Made by a program: the position numbers and the translations under genes. A stretch of 64,000 nucleotides of DNA from an uncultured Bacteroidia bacterium (GTDB taxonomy: Bacteria > Bacteroidota > Bacteroidia > Bacteroidales > UBA932): assembly GCA_902762435.1 (NCBI GenBank), contig CACWOH010000013.1:1-64000 (forward strand). The letters are read 5' to 3'. This document shows positions 42,796 through 51,923 of the stretch, piece after piece (the stretch's first letter is position 1; each line of letters starts with the position of its first letter). Below the pieces are notes generated by a model that did no database searches, was not told the DNA's origin, and saw nothing but the letters and a program-made list of their open reading frames with translations.

Positions 42796-44064
42796 TTATC
42801 TGGTGGTTAGCGTATCCAAGGCGGGAACGGACGTGGAGTCCGCCGGCTGCAGGCCGTTTATCTCGTTTATATAATTCTCATACAGGCGGTTGAAGTCCGC
42901 CAGCAGGGCCGTATCCAGCGGCTCCGAGGCGGGGGAGTTCAGCGACAGCGGGTCGATGGCCCTGCCGTTCTCGAAGACCCGGAAGTCCAGGTGCGGGCCC
43001 GTGGCGGTGCCGGTGGCGCCCACGTAGCCGATCAGCTGGCCCTGCGACACGCGCGAACCGACTTTCAGCCCGGGCGCATACTTCGACAGGTGCATATAAC
43101 TGGTTTCATACCCCCGGGCATGCTTGATGCGGATGCGGTTGCCGCCGCCCCCGCCGTCCCAGCCCAGCTTGGTCACGACGCCGTCGCCGATGGCGTACAC
43201 GGGCGTGCCGGTCGGGGCGGCGTAGTCCACCGCGGTATGCGCCCGCACCACGCCGGTCACCGGATGCTTGCGGGCATAGGAGAAGCGGCTGCTGATGCGG
43301 TTGTACTTGAGCGGCGCCTTCAGGAACATCCGCTTGAGGCTCTCGCCGCCCTGGTCCCAATAAGCGGTGCCGTCCGCTGTCGTGAAACGCACGGCGGCGA
43401 CCTCCCGGCCGGATTCAGGGGTGAAGAGGCTGAAGCGGACGCTGTCGATCGAGACCACCTCGCCCTCGCAGAGGGTCTGGTCGTAAATCATCCGGAAGCG
43501 GTCCCCGCCCTGCAGGGCGAAGAAGTTCACGCTCCACTGATAGATGTCCGCCAGTTCCATGATCAGGTTGGGCGTGGCGCCCGCCTTCATCATGTCGTTC
43601 CAAAGCGAACTGGTGATCGTTACGTCCGCGACCTTGCGTTCGTGTTCGACCGGTTTGTCGTAATGCCAGACGGCGAGCGAATCCGCGCAGCGGAACACGG
43701 TGGAACGCACCTTGTCCTGCACATACACGACATACCGCAGGGCCCGCGTGCTGTCCGGTGTGTAATAAGCCAGCACGTCGTTTCCGGCCCGCAGCCTGCG
43801 CACGTCGAATACGCTGTCGCAGAGCACCGACAGGGCGTACGCGTCCTTCGCGTCCATGCCCAGACGGTGCATCAGGCCGTTGAAGGTCTCCCCGCTGCGG
43901 ACCTGCAGCGTATCCGCCGCGAGCGCTTCCGTCCGGAAACCGATCGGCGGGATCTCCGGTTCCGGGGGCACGACAATCTCCGGCGGCTTGGGGCGGCAGG
44001 AGGCCACCGCCAGCAGCAGGAGAAGGATCGTATAAAGATGTCCGGACCGGGCGTTCAAAGTCAT
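42796..44064 (-). CDS. M23/LytM-fold lipoprotein with an altered zinc ligand
   Basis: 422 aa. Lipobox LLAVASCRP. The N-terminal 260 residues contain LysM/OapA-like periplasmic regions, and the last 150 an M23 domain: HTAVDYAAPTGTPVYAIGDGVV (HxxxD intact) and GPHLDFRVFENG, where canonical LytM has HLHFE. The second His, a zinc ligand, is Asp here. It may be a degenerate M23 protein that activates or regulates another hydrolase, or it may use Asp as ligand. It directly follows the HerA-like gene (ATG next to its stop). Confidence 0.85.
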   Translation of the reverse strand: MTLNARSGHLYTILLLLLAVASCRPKPPEIVVPPEPEIPPIGFRTEALAADTLQVRSGETFNGLMHRLGMDAKDAYALSVLCDSVFDVRRLRAGNDVLAYYTPDSTRALRYVVYVQDKVRSTVFRCADSLAVWHYDKPVEHERKVADVTITSSLWNDMMKAGATPNLIMELADIYQWSVNFFALQGGDRFRMIYDQTLCEGEVVSIDSVRFSLFTPESGREVAAVRFTTADGTAYWDQGGESLKRMFLKAPLKYNRISSRFSYARKHPVTGVVRAHTAVDYAAPTGTPVYAIGDGVVTKLGWDGGGGGNRIRIKHARGYETSYMHLSKYAPGLKVGSRVSQGQLIGYVGATGTATGPHLDFRVFENGRAIDPLSLNSPASEPLDTALLADFNRLYENYINEINGLQPADSTSVPALDTLTTR

Positions 44065-45675
44065 TTATTTCAACAGGTTGCCCAGGATGCTGCGGGTCAG
44101 GGCGCGGAGCGCGCTGGACGTGGCGCTGGAAATGGCCTTTTCCGCCGTGCCCTTCGAATTCTTGCTTTTCTTCTTGCCGGTGATGGCGTTGGCGGCGGCC
44201 GTACCGGCACTGCGCGTCACGCTGGAAATCGCAGCGGATGCGGCAGCGGCGGCGACGGTTGCGGCGATGGTCTTCTTCGCCTTGCCGCTCTTGACAGGCT
44301 TCTTGGCGGCCGCGGCTTCTTTCTGTTTCGCCGCTTCCTCCTTCTGCCGGGCAACCGCTTCCGCCTGCCGGGCCTGCTCCTCTTCGGCCTTCTGCTGGTC
44401 GGCGAGCAGGATCTCAAAGGCGGATTCGCGGTCGATCACCGTGTCGTATTTCCCGCCGACAGGCGAAGCGGCGTTGATGTCCAGGCGCTGGCCTGCCGTG
44501 ATGGCGCCAATCTGGCTGAGCGGGAAGAGGATCTTGGCGCGCTGGACCACGGACGGGGCGCCTTTCGGGTCCAGGAAACTGACGAGGGCTTCGCCGGTCT
44601 CCAGGTTCATGATGGCCTCGTCGGTCTTGAAGGCGGGATTGGCGCGGAAGGTCTCCGCTGCGGCCTTGACGGCCTTCTGGTCCTTGGGCGTATAGGCGCG
44701 CAGCGCGTGCTGGACGCGGTTACCCAGCTGGCCGAGCACGGTCTCGGGAATGTCTGTAGGGCTCTGCGTGATGAAGTACACGCCCACGCCTTTGCTTCGG
44801 ATCAGGCGGATCACCTGCTCGATCTTGCTCACGAGGGCGGGGGAAGTGTCCGTGAACAGCGTATGCGCCTCGTCGAAGAAGAACACGAGCTTCGGCAGTT
44901 CCGGGTCGCCCACTTCCGGCAGTTTGGCGTAGATGTCGGACAGCAGCCACAGCAGGAAGGTCGAGTAGAGCTTCGGATTCAGCATCAGCTTGTCCGCGGC
45001 GAGCACGCTCATCACGCCCCGGCCGTTCTCCACGGCGAAGAGGTCCTGGATGTCGAAGGCCGGCTCGGCGAAGAACTTGTCCGCCCCCTGGTTCTCCAGC
45101 GACAGGAAGGCCCGCTGGATGGCGCCCACGCTGGACGTGGACACATTGCCGTACTGGCGGGAGTACTCCTCCGCGTGCTCGGCCACATAGCTGAGCATCG
45201 CACGGAGATCCTTCATGTCCAGGAGCAGCAGCCCGCGGTCGTCCGCCACGCGGAAGACGATATCCATCACGCCGGACTGGACCTCGTTGAGCCCCAGCAG
45301 GCGGCTGAGCAGCATCGGGCCCATGTTCGAGATGGTCGTGCGCATGGGATGGCCCTCTTCGCCGAAGACGTCGTAGAAACGCGTCGGGCAGCCGGCGAAC
45401 TGCGGATTCTCGATGCCGAATTCGGGCAGGCGCTTCTCGATGAAGCCGCTCAGGCGGCCGGCCTGGCTGATGCCCGACAGGTCGCCCTTCATGTCCGCCA
45501 TGAAGCAGGGCACGCCCGCCTGGCTGAACGATTCGGCGAGCACCTGCAGGGTGACGGTCTTGCCGGTGCCGGTGGCGCCGGCGATGAGCCCGTGGCGGTT
45601 CGCCATCTTGCCGGTAATGGAAATGGGCCCTTCGGGGCCGTGGGCGACATAAAGTCCGTGGTCAGCGTCGTACAT
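44065..45675 (-). CDS. HerA-like/DUF853 P-loop ATPase
   Basis: 536 aa from ATG 45675. Walker [12 protein letters not shown] near residue 35, Walker [13 protein letters not shown] near 285, and the arginine-finger/sensor region [42 protein letters not shown]. This is the DUF853 family of FtsK-HerA ATPases, which can also act as putative helicases or translocases. The C-terminal 130 residues are low-complexity Lys/Ala (coiled-coil [21 protein letters not shown]) and may bind nucleic acid or membrane. Cellular role unknown. Confidence 0.85.
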   Translation of the reverse strand: MYDADHGLYVAHGPEGPISITGKMANRHGLIAGATGTGKTVTLQVLAESFSQAGVPCFMADMKGDLSGISQAGRLSGFIEKRLPEFGIENPQFAGCPTRFYDVFGEEGHPMRTTISNMGPMLLSRLLGLNEVQSGVMDIVFRVADDRGLLLLDMKDLRAMLSYVAEHAEEYSRQYGNVSTSSVGAIQRAFLSLENQGADKFFAEPAFDIQDLFAVENGRGVMSVLAADKLMLNPKLYSTFLLWLLSDIYAKLPEVGDPELPKLVFFFDEAHTLFTDTSPALVSKIEQVIRLIRSKGVGVYFITQSPTDIPETVLGQLGNRVQHALRAYTPKDQKAVKAAAETFRANPAFKTDEAIMNLETGEALVSFLDPKGAPSVVQRAKILFPLSQIGAITAGQRLDINAASPVGGKYDTVIDRESAFEILLADQQKAEEEQARQAEAVARQKEEAAKQKEAAAAKKPVKSGKAKKTIAATVAAAAASAAISSVTRSAGTAAANAITGKKKSKNSKGTAEKAISSATSSALRALTRSILGNLLK

Positions 45676-45734
45676 ATCGTGATTCGTTTTTTGATTTCTA
45701 TCGGGTAAAGTTAGCAAAAAATAGGGATTTTTGT

Positions 45735-45742
45735 TAAATTAG
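45735..45742 (+). promoter_or_regulatory. candidate -7 element TAAATTAG (aquaporin)
   Basis: One mismatch to TAnnTTTG, 33 nt before the ATG at 45776. Confidence 0.4.
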
Positions 45743-45775
45743 CATCGTGAAACAAACCATTAAACCACATTCAAA

Positions 45776-46444
45776 ATGAAAAAGTACTTTGCTGAATGCA
45801 TCGGAACCTTCGTTCTGACGCTCCTGGGCTGCGGCACCGCGATGTTCCTCGGGTGCGGCGAGCCGGCCGGTGTCGTGGGCACCGCCATTGCTTTCGGTCT
45901 GACCGTCGTCGCCATGGCGTACACGATCGGAAACATCTCCGGCTGCCACATCAACCCGGCCATCACCTTCGCCGTCGCCCTGTCCGGCCGTATGAGCTGG
46001 AAGGACGCCTGCGGCTACTGGGTGGGTCAGCTGGTCGGCGGTATCATCGCCGGTGCCATCCTGCTGCTCCTCACCAAGGTCGTCGCGGCTCCGGACCTGA
46101 CCGGCGGTCTCGGCACCAACGGCGTGGCCAATGCGGGCGGCGTCGGCGGCGCACTGCTCGTCGAGTTCATCGCCACCTTCATCTTCGTGCTCGTCGTGCT
46201 CGGCGCCACGGATGCGAAGCTGGGAGCCGGCAAGCCTGCGGGTCTGGCCATCGGTCTCACCCTCATCCTCGTGCACCTCGTGTGCATCAACCTGACCGGC
46301 ACCTCCGTCAACCCGGCCCGTTCCATCGGTCCGGCCCTGTTCGCCGGTGGGGAAGCCCTCGCCAACGTGTGGGTGTTCATCGTTGCCCCGATGGCCGGTG
46401 CTGCCCTTTCCGCCTGCGTGTGGAAATGCCTCGCCAAGGAGTAG
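45776..46444 (+). CDS. aqpZ: aquaporin (AqpZ-like, MIP family)
   Basis: 222 aa, six membrane segments plus two half-helices carrying the NPA motifs: SGCHINPAITFAVAL near residue 60 and GTSVNPARSIGPALF near 180. The narrow-filter residues (His in the second half, Arg after the second NPA) favour a water channel rather than glycerol facilitator. It sits in the inner membrane and is monocistronic, with a strong terminator. Confidence 0.93.
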   Translation: MKKYFAECIGTFVLTLLGCGTAMFLGCGEPAGVVGTAIAFGLTVVAMAYTIGNISGCHINPAITFAVALSGRMSWKDACGYWVGQLVGGIIAGAILLLLTKVVAAPDLTGGLGTNGVANAGGVGGALLVEFIATFIFVLVVLGATDAKLGAGKPAGLAIGLTLILVHLVCINLTGTSVNPARSIGPALFAGGEALANVWVFIVAPMAGAALSACVWKCLAKE

Positions 46445-46460
46445 GAAGTTCCGAAACGAC

Positions 46461-46496
46461 AATAAAACCGGCCCTGGATCCAGGGTCGGTTTTATT
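46461..46496. terminator. bidirectional terminator between aqpZ and the repeat-protein gene
   Basis: AATAAAACCG-G-CCCTG (46461-46476) pairs with CAGGG-T-CGGTTTTATT (46481-46496) around a GATC loop, with A- and T-rich ends on both strands. Confidence 0.88.
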
Positions 46497-46522
46497 GTTG
46501 CATTCCGGCTGCGACGGGGAAG

Positions 46523-46933
46523 TTACCGTTTCATGAAGAAATAGAAGAAGGCCACCCACTCCGTCTTCAGGCTGCTGGGATAATAGCCGATCGTGCTGTG
46601 GGAACCGTTCTCCACACGGCCGTTGCTGATGTAGCCGATGGTGCTGTGGGAGCCGTTTTCCACGCGGTTGCCGCTCAGGTAGCCGATGGTGGAATGGCTG
46701 CCGTTCTCGAAGCGGCCGCTGCTGTAATAGCCGATGGTAGAGTGACTTCCGTTCTCAAAGCGGCTGTCGCTGAAGTAACCGATGGTGCTGTGGCTGCCGT
46801 TCTCCACGCGGCCGTTGGAATTGATATAGCCGATGGTGGAGTGGCTGCCGTTTTCCAGACGCGACTGCGCGCGCGTTTCCACCCCCGCCAGGAGCAGCAG
46901 GGAGGCGATCATCAGGAAAAGGATTCTTTTCAT
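46523..46933 (-). CDS. secreted protein made of six ENGSHSTIGY repeats
   Basis: 136 aa. Signal peptide to TRAQ, then six tandem units of 16-17 residues with invariant core ENGSHSTIGY and variable ends (e.g. INSNGRV, FSDSRF, YSSGRF, LSGNRV, ISNGRV, YPSSLK). A hydrophobic, aromatic C-terminus WVAFFYFFMKR follows. Such regular short repeats suggest a repetitive beta structure, with one strand pair per repeat. I cannot assign a named family with confidence. Exported, function unknown. Confidence 0.8.
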   Translation of the reverse strand: MKRILFLMIASLLLLAGVETRAQSRLENGSHSTIGYINSNGRVENGSHSTIGYFSDSRFENGSHSTIGYYSSGRFENGSHSTIGYLSGNRVENGSHSTIGYISNGRVENGSHSTIGYYPSSLKTEWVAFFYFFMKR

Positions 46934-46955
46934 AAGTGCAGGTTTTGTTCTTCTG

Positions 46956-46963
46956 CAAATATA
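46956..46963 (-). promoter_or_regulatory. promoter -7 element TATATTTG (repeat-protein gene)
   Basis: Exact TAnnTTTG on the minus strand, 22 nt before the ATG at 46933; 10 nt from the divergent element at 46974-46981. Confidence 0.6.
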
Positions 46964-46973
46964 GTTTTTTTCT

Positions 46974-46981
46974 TATATTTG
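46974..46981 (+). promoter_or_regulatory. promoter -7 element TATATTTG (198-aa lipoprotein)
   Basis: Exact TAnnTTTG, 33 nt before the ATG at 47015. Confidence 0.6.
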
Positions 46982-47014
46982 TAGTAGAAACAACCATTTA
47001 AAAACGATAACGGT

Positions 47015-47611
47015 ATGAAAAAACCTTTTCTCGGCCTTCTGAGCCTCCTGTCCGGCTGCGCGCTGTTCTCCGGCTGCGGTACGCTGAACAACGTCATGAG
47101 CCTCGCCACCGGCAACAGCTCCCGTTCCTTCACTTTCCAGTCCCTCCCGAAGACGACGGACGACATCACCTCCCTCAAGGAAGCGGACCTGAAAGATCCG
47201 TACGGAGTGGCTGCGCTTACGCTCCTGGCGCTGACCCGCTATGGCGACAACCCCGACGCCTGCTATGAGATGCTGAACTTCCTGAAGGGCCCCGAGCCGC
47301 TTTCCACCTATGAGAAGCAGTTCATCCGCGAGCGCCTGCAGGGCAAGGAATACAAGCCGTTCTCCTACTTTGCCGGCTCCAGCCCCGACAACAACTACAC
47401 GCCCTCCAAGCCCTACAAGATCACGGTAAGCAGCAACCCGTATTCCTTCCAGGAGGACGGTTGGGCGGTGATGCACGTCACTTCCAGCGGTGCGGACAAC
47501 CCGCGCCAGATCAAGCTCCGCCAGAAAAAGAGCACGGGCCAGTGGTTCCTGAACGACATCCAGTGCCTCAGCGACATCCGCACCCCGGCCAAGGACGACA
47601 AGTGGAGATAA
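47015..47611 (+). CDS. DUF6935-like lipoprotein
   Basis: 198 aa. Signal peptide with a lipobox candidate (SGCGT). The body contains DPYGVAALTLLALTRYGDNPDACYEMLNFLKGP and a C-terminal segment YKPFSYFAGSSPDNNYTP... VTSSGADNPRQIKLRQKKSTGQWFL, which I associate with DUF6935 of Bacteroidota; the match is from memory. Function unknown, probably membrane-anchored in the periplasm. It overlaps the nudC start by 10 nt, so the two are cotranscribed. Confidence 0.65.
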   Translation: MKKPFLGLLSLLSGCALFSGCGTLNNVMSLATGNSSRSFTFQSLPKTTDDITSLKEADLKDPYGVAALTLLALTRYGDNPDACYEMLNFLKGPEPLSTYEKQFIRERLQGKEYKPFSYFAGSSPDNNYTPSKPYKITVSSNPYSFQEDGWAVMHVTSSGADNPRQIKLRQKKSTGQWFLNDIQCLSDIRTPAKDDKWR

Positions 47612-48354
47612 AGACATACTTCTTCCGGGGACGGGAAGTCCTGGTAGACGGCGAGGGCGAAGCCGCTGAGGCGGAAGCCCTCGCCGCTTTTCCGGGTGCC
47701 TTCCGCTTCACCGATCCGCTGACCGGCTGCACCGGCGTGGAACTGCCCGCCGCTGCCGGCGCCCCGGGTGGCCAGCACTTCCTGCCGGTCCCCGCGTATT
47801 TCTTCTCGCACGGCGACGCGGAAAACGCCCGGCTGTCCCGGGTGAAGGGGCTGACGCTCTGGCGCAGCCGGACCCGGTTCTGCCCCGCCTGCGGGCAGGA
47901 ACTCCGCCCGCATCCGGTCGAAAACGCCCTGGAATGCCCGGCCTGCGGGCAGCTCCAGTTCCCGCGCATCGAACCCTGCATCATCACCCTGGTCAGCCGC
48001 GGCGACGAAATCCTGCTGCTGCGCAACATCAAGGACCGGGAGGGCATTTACGCCTGCCTGGCGGGATTCGTGGAGATGGGGGAGACGCTGGAACAGGCCG
48101 TCCGCCGCGAGGTCCGCGAGGAAACCGGCCTGGAAATCAAGGACATCCGCTACGCCGGCAGCCAGGCCTGGCCCTTCCCGGACCAGTTGATGGCCGGGTT
48201 CTATGCGGAATATGCCGGGGGAGAGATCGTCATCCAGCAGAGCGAGGTCCGGGACGCCCGCTGGTTCCGCCGCGACGCCCTGCCGCCGCTGCCGCGGCCA
48301 GGGTCCATCGCCTGGCGGCTGATCAACAACTGCCTGCAGTCCGGGGATCAATAG
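47602..48354 (+). CDS. nudC: NADH pyrophosphatase / RNA deNADding enzyme NudC
   Basis: 250 aa from a GTG start at 47602 ([10 protein letters not shown]); the open frame upstream overlaps the lipoprotein gene in another frame. Zinc ribbon CPACGQE... CPACGQ near residues 95-115. The Nudix box [24 protein letters not shown] is intact near 150, and the NADH-specific motif [11 protein letters not shown] follows (SQPWPFP in the family). It hydrolyses NAD(H) to NMN(H) and AMP and removes NAD caps from RNA. It overlaps the convergent rubrerythrin gene by 7 nt. Confidence 0.9.
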   Translation: MEIKTYFFRGREVLVDGEGEAAEAEALAAFPGAFRFTDPLTGCTGVELPAAAGAPGGQHFLPVPAYFFSHGDAENARLSRVKGLTLWRSRTRFCPACGQELRPHPVENALECPACGQLQFPRIEPCIITLVSRGDEILLLRNIKDREGIYACLAGFVEMGETLEQAVRREVREETGLEIKDIRYAGSQAWPFPDQLMAGFYAEYAGGEIVIQQSEVRDARWFRRDALPPLPRPGSIAWRLINNCLQSGDQ

Positions 48355-48893
48355 TTCTCCGCCAGGACCTGGAAATAGGCCTGGGGATGAGCGCACACGG
48401 GGCAGATCTCCGGCGCTTCCTTTCCCACCACGATGTGCCCGCAGTTGGAGCACTGCCAGATGGCGTCGCCGTCCTTGGAGAAGACCTTCTTGTCGTTGAT
48501 GTTCTTCAGCAACTTGCGGTAACGCTCCTCGTGGTGCTTCTCGATGGCGGCCACCTGCTCGAAACGCTCGGCAATCTCGTCGAAGCCTTCCTCACGGGCC
48601 TCCCGCGCCATGCGCGCGTACATGTCGGTCCACTCAGCGTTCTCGCCGGCAGCCGCATCGGCGAGGTTCTCCACGGTCGCGGGAACGGCTCCGCCGTGCA
48701 GGTATTTATACCAGATCTTGGCGTGCTCCTTCTCATTGGCGGCCGTCTCTTCGAAGATGGACGCGATCTGGACGTAACCGTCCTTCTTGGCCTTGGATGC
48801 GAAATAGGTGTACTTGTTGCGGGCCATGGATTCGCCGGCGAAGGCTTCCATCAGGTTGGCCTCGGTCCGGGTGCCTTTCAGTTCTTTGCTCAT
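48348..48893 (-). CDS. rbr: rubrerythrin
   Basis: 181 aa. The ferritin-like diiron domain has Glu/His ligands in [26 protein letters not shown] and EKHHEERY, and the C-terminal rubredoxin-like domain has WQCSNCGH and [11 protein letters not shown] (two CxxC). It reduces hydrogen peroxide in anaerobes, which fits a Bacteroidales lifestyle. It is complete and has its own short upstream region. Confidence 0.95.
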   Translation of the reverse strand: MSKELKGTRTEANLMEAFAGESMARNKYTYFASKAKKDGYVQIASIFEETAANEKEHAKIWYKYLHGGAVPATVENLADAAAGENAEWTDMYARMAREAREEGFDEIAERFEQVAAIEKHHEERYRKLLKNINDKKVFSKDGDAIWQCSNCGHIVVGKEAPEICPVCAHPQAYFQVLAENY

Positions 48894-48927
48894 AGGAAAT
48901 GCGTATTGCTAGTTTCCGTAAATATAC

Positions 48928-48935
48928 AAATTAAT
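48928..48935 (-). promoter_or_regulatory. candidate -7 element TTAATTTG (rbr)
   Basis: One mismatch to TAnnTTTG on the minus strand, 34 nt before the ATG at 48893; adjacent to the rightward YhfC promoter. Confidence 0.4.
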
Positions 48936-48938
48936 CCC

Positions 48939-48946
48939 TATATTTG
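48939..48946 (+). promoter_or_regulatory. promoter -7 element TATATTTG (yhfC operon)
   Basis: Exact TAnnTTTG, 16 nt before the ATG at 48963. Confidence 0.6.
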
Positions 48947-48962
48947 TATAAACTGATAAGCC

Positions 48963-49772
48963 ATGGTTTCATCTTTTTCTATTGTCATGATGGCCCTCTG
49001 CGCCTTCCTGGGCGTGGCCGTCCCGATTGCGCTGGCCTGGTGGCTGGTCCGGAAGCACAAGGCCCGCTGGTCCGTGATCCTGGTCGGCGCCGCCGCGTTC
49101 TTCATTGCTGCGCTGGTCTTGGAGTCGGCCGTGCACCAGCTGGTCCTGAACGGGCCTGGCGGGAACGCCATCCTGGGGAACACCCTCTACTATGCACTGT
49201 ACGGGGGCCTGATGGCCGGCCTCTTCGAGGAGACGGCCCGCTTCCTGGTCATGAAATACTATCTAAAAAAACGCGTCCCGGATACGGTCCTGCCCGGAGT
49301 CGCCTATGGTGTCGGCCACGGGGGAGCGGAAATGCTCATCATTTTCGGAATCGGCATGGTCTCGAGCATCGTGATGGCCCTGATGGTCAACGCCGGCCAG
49401 ACGGAGGCGCTGATCGCCAAGACGCCGGAAGCGTCACAGGCGGCCCTGCAGGCACAGATCGACCAGTTGGTGGGCACGAAGCCCGGCGCCCTGCTGATCG
49501 GGATCTGGGAGCGCATCGCCGCCATTGTCCTGCAGATCGCGCTGTCCGTGCTGGTCTGGACCGGTGTGCGCAAGGGAGGAAAGTGGATCTGGCTCTTTCC
49601 GCTCGCGATCCTGCTGCACGCCGTGATCGACGGCGGAGCCGTCCTGCTGTCGAAGTCCGTGGGGATGGTCCCGATCGAGCTGATCGTCACGGCCGAAGCC
49701 GTCGCCGTCGCGGCCCTGGCGTGGCTGGTCGCCCGGAAAGCTTGTCAATGCCCGGCGCCCGAAGGGCATTAG
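48963..49772 (+). CDS. YhfC-family intramembrane protease
   Basis: 269 aa, seven or eight membrane segments. Conserved motifs: FEETARFLVMKYYLK near residue 88, GVGHGGAEMLI near 118 and LLHAVIDGGAV near 215. These E/H residues form the active site expected of YhfC glutamic-type membrane proteases (related to CPBP). Target unknown. It is the first gene of a tight cluster with gtrA and the flavoenzyme. Confidence 0.85.
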   Translation: MVSSFSIVMMALCAFLGVAVPIALAWWLVRKHKARWSVILVGAAAFFIAALVLESAVHQLVLNGPGGNAILGNTLYYALYGGLMAGLFEETARFLVMKYYLKKRVPDTVLPGVAYGVGHGGAEMLIIFGIGMVSSIVMALMVNAGQTEALIAKTPEASQAALQAQIDQLVGTKPGALLIGIWERIAAIVLQIALSVLVWTGVRKGGKWIWLFPLAILLHAVIDGGAVLLSKSVGMVPIELIVTAEAVAVAALAWLVARKACQCPAPEGH

Positions 49773-49773
49773 C

Positions 49774-50172
49774 ATGACAGGTAAAACCGACAACGTCTTC
49801 ATCCAGTTCTTCCGCTACTGCATAGTCGGAGGACTGGCTTTCCTGGTGGATTACTGCCTCTTGTTTATATTGTCGGACAAGTGCGGGCTGCATTATCTCC
49901 TGTCGGCCAGCATTGCGTTCATCGCAGGGCTGGTCGTGAATTACCTGCTCAGCATCTTCTGGGTATTCTCCGAATCAAAATACCAGGACAAGCGGAAAGA
50001 GTTTGCCATTTTCGCCTTCATCGGCGTGATCGGCCTCGGTCTTACGGAAGGATTGATGTGGCTGTTTACCGACCTGACCGGCCTGCACTACCTGCTTTCC
50101 AAACTGATTACGGCTGCCCTCGTCCTTTTATGGAATTTCTTCGCCCGTAAAGCTGTCCTGTTCACAAAATGA
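49774..50172 (+). CDS. GtrA-family membrane protein
   Basis: 132 aa with four membrane helices ([22 protein letters not shown] at the start, a typical GtrA beginning). GtrA-like proteins flip or present lipid-linked sugars across the membrane for surface-glycan modification. It starts 1 nt after the YhfC stop and overlaps the flavoenzyme by 4 nt, forming a glycan-related gene pair by inference. Confidence 0.88.
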   Translation: MTGKTDNVFIQFFRYCIVGGLAFLVDYCLLFILSDKCGLHYLLSASIAFIAGLVVNYLLSIFWVFSESKYQDKRKEFAIFAFIGVIGLGLTEGLMWLFTDLTGLHYLLSKLITAALVLLWNFFARKAVLFTK

Positions 50173-51764
50173 GCCACGACGACACCCCCCGGAAAGCTGT
50201 TATCGCCGGGGCCGGTCCCGCCGGCCTGACGGCTGCCTCTGAGTTGCTCGACCATACCGCGATAGCGCCCGTGATCCTGGAAGCCGGTTCCCGGATCGGC
50301 GGCCTGTCCCAGACCGTCAACTACAAGGGAAACCGGATGGATATCGGCGGGCACCGCTTTTTCAGCAAGAGCAAGCGGGTGACGGACTGGTGGGAAAAGA
50401 TCCTGCCGCTGCAAGGAGCTCCCGCCCTGGACGACCTCCTACTGGACCGGACCGTCGCCACCCGACCCGGCGGACCGGATCCTTCGGATACCGACCGGGT
50501 GATGCTGAACCGGAACCGGGTCAGCCGGATCTACTATCTCCGCAGTTTCTTCGACTATCCCATCTCCCTGAAATGGCAGACTTTTGCCAACATGGGTCTG
50601 GGTAGAACCATCCAGGCGGGATTCGGCTATCTCGCTGCCACCCTCCACAAAAGGCCGGAGAATTCCCTGGAAGACTTCTACGTCAACCGTTTCGGAAAGC
50701 CACTCTACAAGATGTTCTTCGATGGGTACACCGAGAAGGTCTGGGGCATCCACCCTTCCCGGCTGGGCGCGGACTGGGGTTCGCAGCGCGTGAAGGGGCT
50801 GTCCGTCGGCGCCGTGCTGGCGGACATTTTCCGGAAGGCGTTCCACGTCAAGGGGAAAGAAGTGGAGACGTCCCTGATCGAATCCTTCATCTACCCGAAA
50901 CTCGGGCCCGGGCACCTGTGGGAGACCGTCGCGTCGGATATCCGCGAAAAAGGCGGGGAGATCCGGATGGAATCCGCCGTCAGGGAGGTCCACGTTCGGG
51001 AAGACGCAGGCAGTGTGCGGAGGGTGGATTACGTCGTTTACGAGCACCCGGAACAGGGGCTCGTCCGGGAGGACTGCGACTGGTTCTTCTCCTCCATGCC
51101 CGTCAAGGACCTCGTCGCCGCCCTGTCCGGCATCGATGTGCCGGAAGCGGTCAAGGCCGTCGCCGGACAGCTCCGGTACCGGGATTTCATCACGGTGGGC
51201 CTGCTGGTCGATGAACTGAAAATCAGCAACAAGACGAAAATCAAGACCTATGGGAACCGCATCCCGGACACCTGGATCTATATCCAGGAACGGGACGTCA
51301 GGCTGGGACGCCTGCAGGTCTTCAACAACTGGTCCCCGTACCTGGTGGATGACTTCAAGAACAAGGTCTGGATCGGTCTGGAATACTTCTGCGACGAGGG
51401 CGACGAGCTTTGGAATATGGAGAAGGAGGACTTCATCCGGATGGCCATCGGTGAGTTGGAGCACATCGGCATCATCGACGCCGCCAAGGTCGTGGACAGC
51501 ACACAGGTAAAGATCAAAAAAGCCTATCCGACCTATTACGGCAGTTACTACCAGCTGGACCAGGTCATCGCCTTCCTGAACACGATTGAAAACCTCTTCT
51601 GCATCGGACGGAACGGCCAGCACCGCTACAACAACATGGACCACTCGATGCTGACGGGAATGACCGCCGTCGACAGCATCAGAAACGGCACCTGGAAAGA
51701 CAAGACGCCCGTCTGGTCCGTCAATTCGGAAGCGGCTTACCTCGAGGCGAAACAAAACAAATAA
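50169..51764 (+). CDS. FAD-dependent oxidoreductase resembling UDP-galactopyranose mutase/protoporphyrinogen oxidase
   Basis: 531 aa. N-terminal dinucleotide-binding motif [17 protein letters not shown], then [13 protein letters not shown] and [14 protein letters not shown], the pattern of amine-oxidase/UGM-like flavoproteins. The C-terminus has [18 protein letters not shown], which binds FAD. Proteins of this group are often annotated as sugar-nucleotide modifying enzymes, and pairing with GtrA supports surface polysaccharide metabolism, but the substrate is inferred only from context. It is translationally coupled to gtrA (ATGA). Confidence 0.8.
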   Translation: MSHDDTPRKAVIAGAGPAGLTAASELLDHTAIAPVILEAGSRIGGLSQTVNYKGNRMDIGGHRFFSKSKRVTDWWEKILPLQGAPALDDLLLDRTVATRPGGPDPSDTDRVMLNRNRVSRIYYLRSFFDYPISLKWQTFANMGLGRTIQAGFGYLAATLHKRPENSLEDFYVNRFGKPLYKMFFDGYTEKVWGIHPSRLGADWGSQRVKGLSVGAVLADIFRKAFHVKGKEVETSLIESFIYPKLGPGHLWETVASDIREKGGEIRMESAVREVHVREDAGSVRRVDYVVYEHPEQGLVREDCDWFFSSMPVKDLVAALSGIDVPEAVKAVAGQLRYRDFITVGLLVDELKISNKTKIKTYGNRIPDTWIYIQERDVRLGRLQVFNNWSPYLVDDFKNKVWIGLEYFCDEGDELWNMEKEDFIRMAIGELEHIGIIDAAKVVDSTQVKIKKAYPTYYGSYYQLDQVIAFLNTIENLFCIGRNGQHRYNNMDHSMLTGMTAVDSIRNGTWKDKTPVWSVNSEAAYLEAKQNK

Positions 51765-51785
51765 CCCGCTGAGATTCAGCGGGTT
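51763..51785. terminator. bidirectional hairpin terminator (flavoenzyme / tRNA-Phe)
   Basis: The perfect 10-bp stem AACCCGCTGA (51763-51772) / TCAGCGGGTT (51776-51785), loop GAT, begins at the stop codon of the flavoenzyme. It is followed on the minus strand by a T-rich run ATTTGTTTTG, so it works best for tRNA-Phe. Confidence 0.75.
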
Positions 51786-51789
51786 AATG

Positions 51790-51862
51790 TGGTGCTGGGA
51801 AGAATCGAACTGCCGACACAAGGATTTTCAGTCCTTTGCTCTACCATCTGAGCTACAGCACC
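51790..51862 (-). tRNA. tRNA-Phe (GAA)
   Basis: 73-nt cloverleaf read leftward. The acceptor stem GGTGCTG pairs with CAGCACC, discriminator A. D arm GCTCAGATGGTAGAGC, anticodon loop ACTGAAAAT with anticodon GAA, T loop GGCAGTTCGATTC. CCA is not encoded. Confidence 0.97.
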
Positions 51863-51880
51863 ATTTCCCTTACGGGATTG

Positions 51881-51911
51881 CAAAGGTAGATAAAAAAAGC
51901 AGAAATCCAAA
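51881..51911 (-). promoter_or_regulatory. complete promoter: TTTG-N19-TACCTTTG (tRNA-Phe)
   Basis: The -33 TTTG (51911-51908) and -7 TACCTTTG (51888-51881) are separated by 19 nt, and the tRNA 5' end is 18 nt downstream of the -7 box. Confidence 0.8.
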
Positions 51912-51923
51912 ATTAATTTGCAA

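Noticed and set aside
46598-46984. An open frame on the + strand antisense to the ENGSHSTIGY repeat gene, itself repetitive
   Set aside because: The repetitive look comes only from the repeats on the other strand. The leftward frame has signal peptide, promoter and stop.
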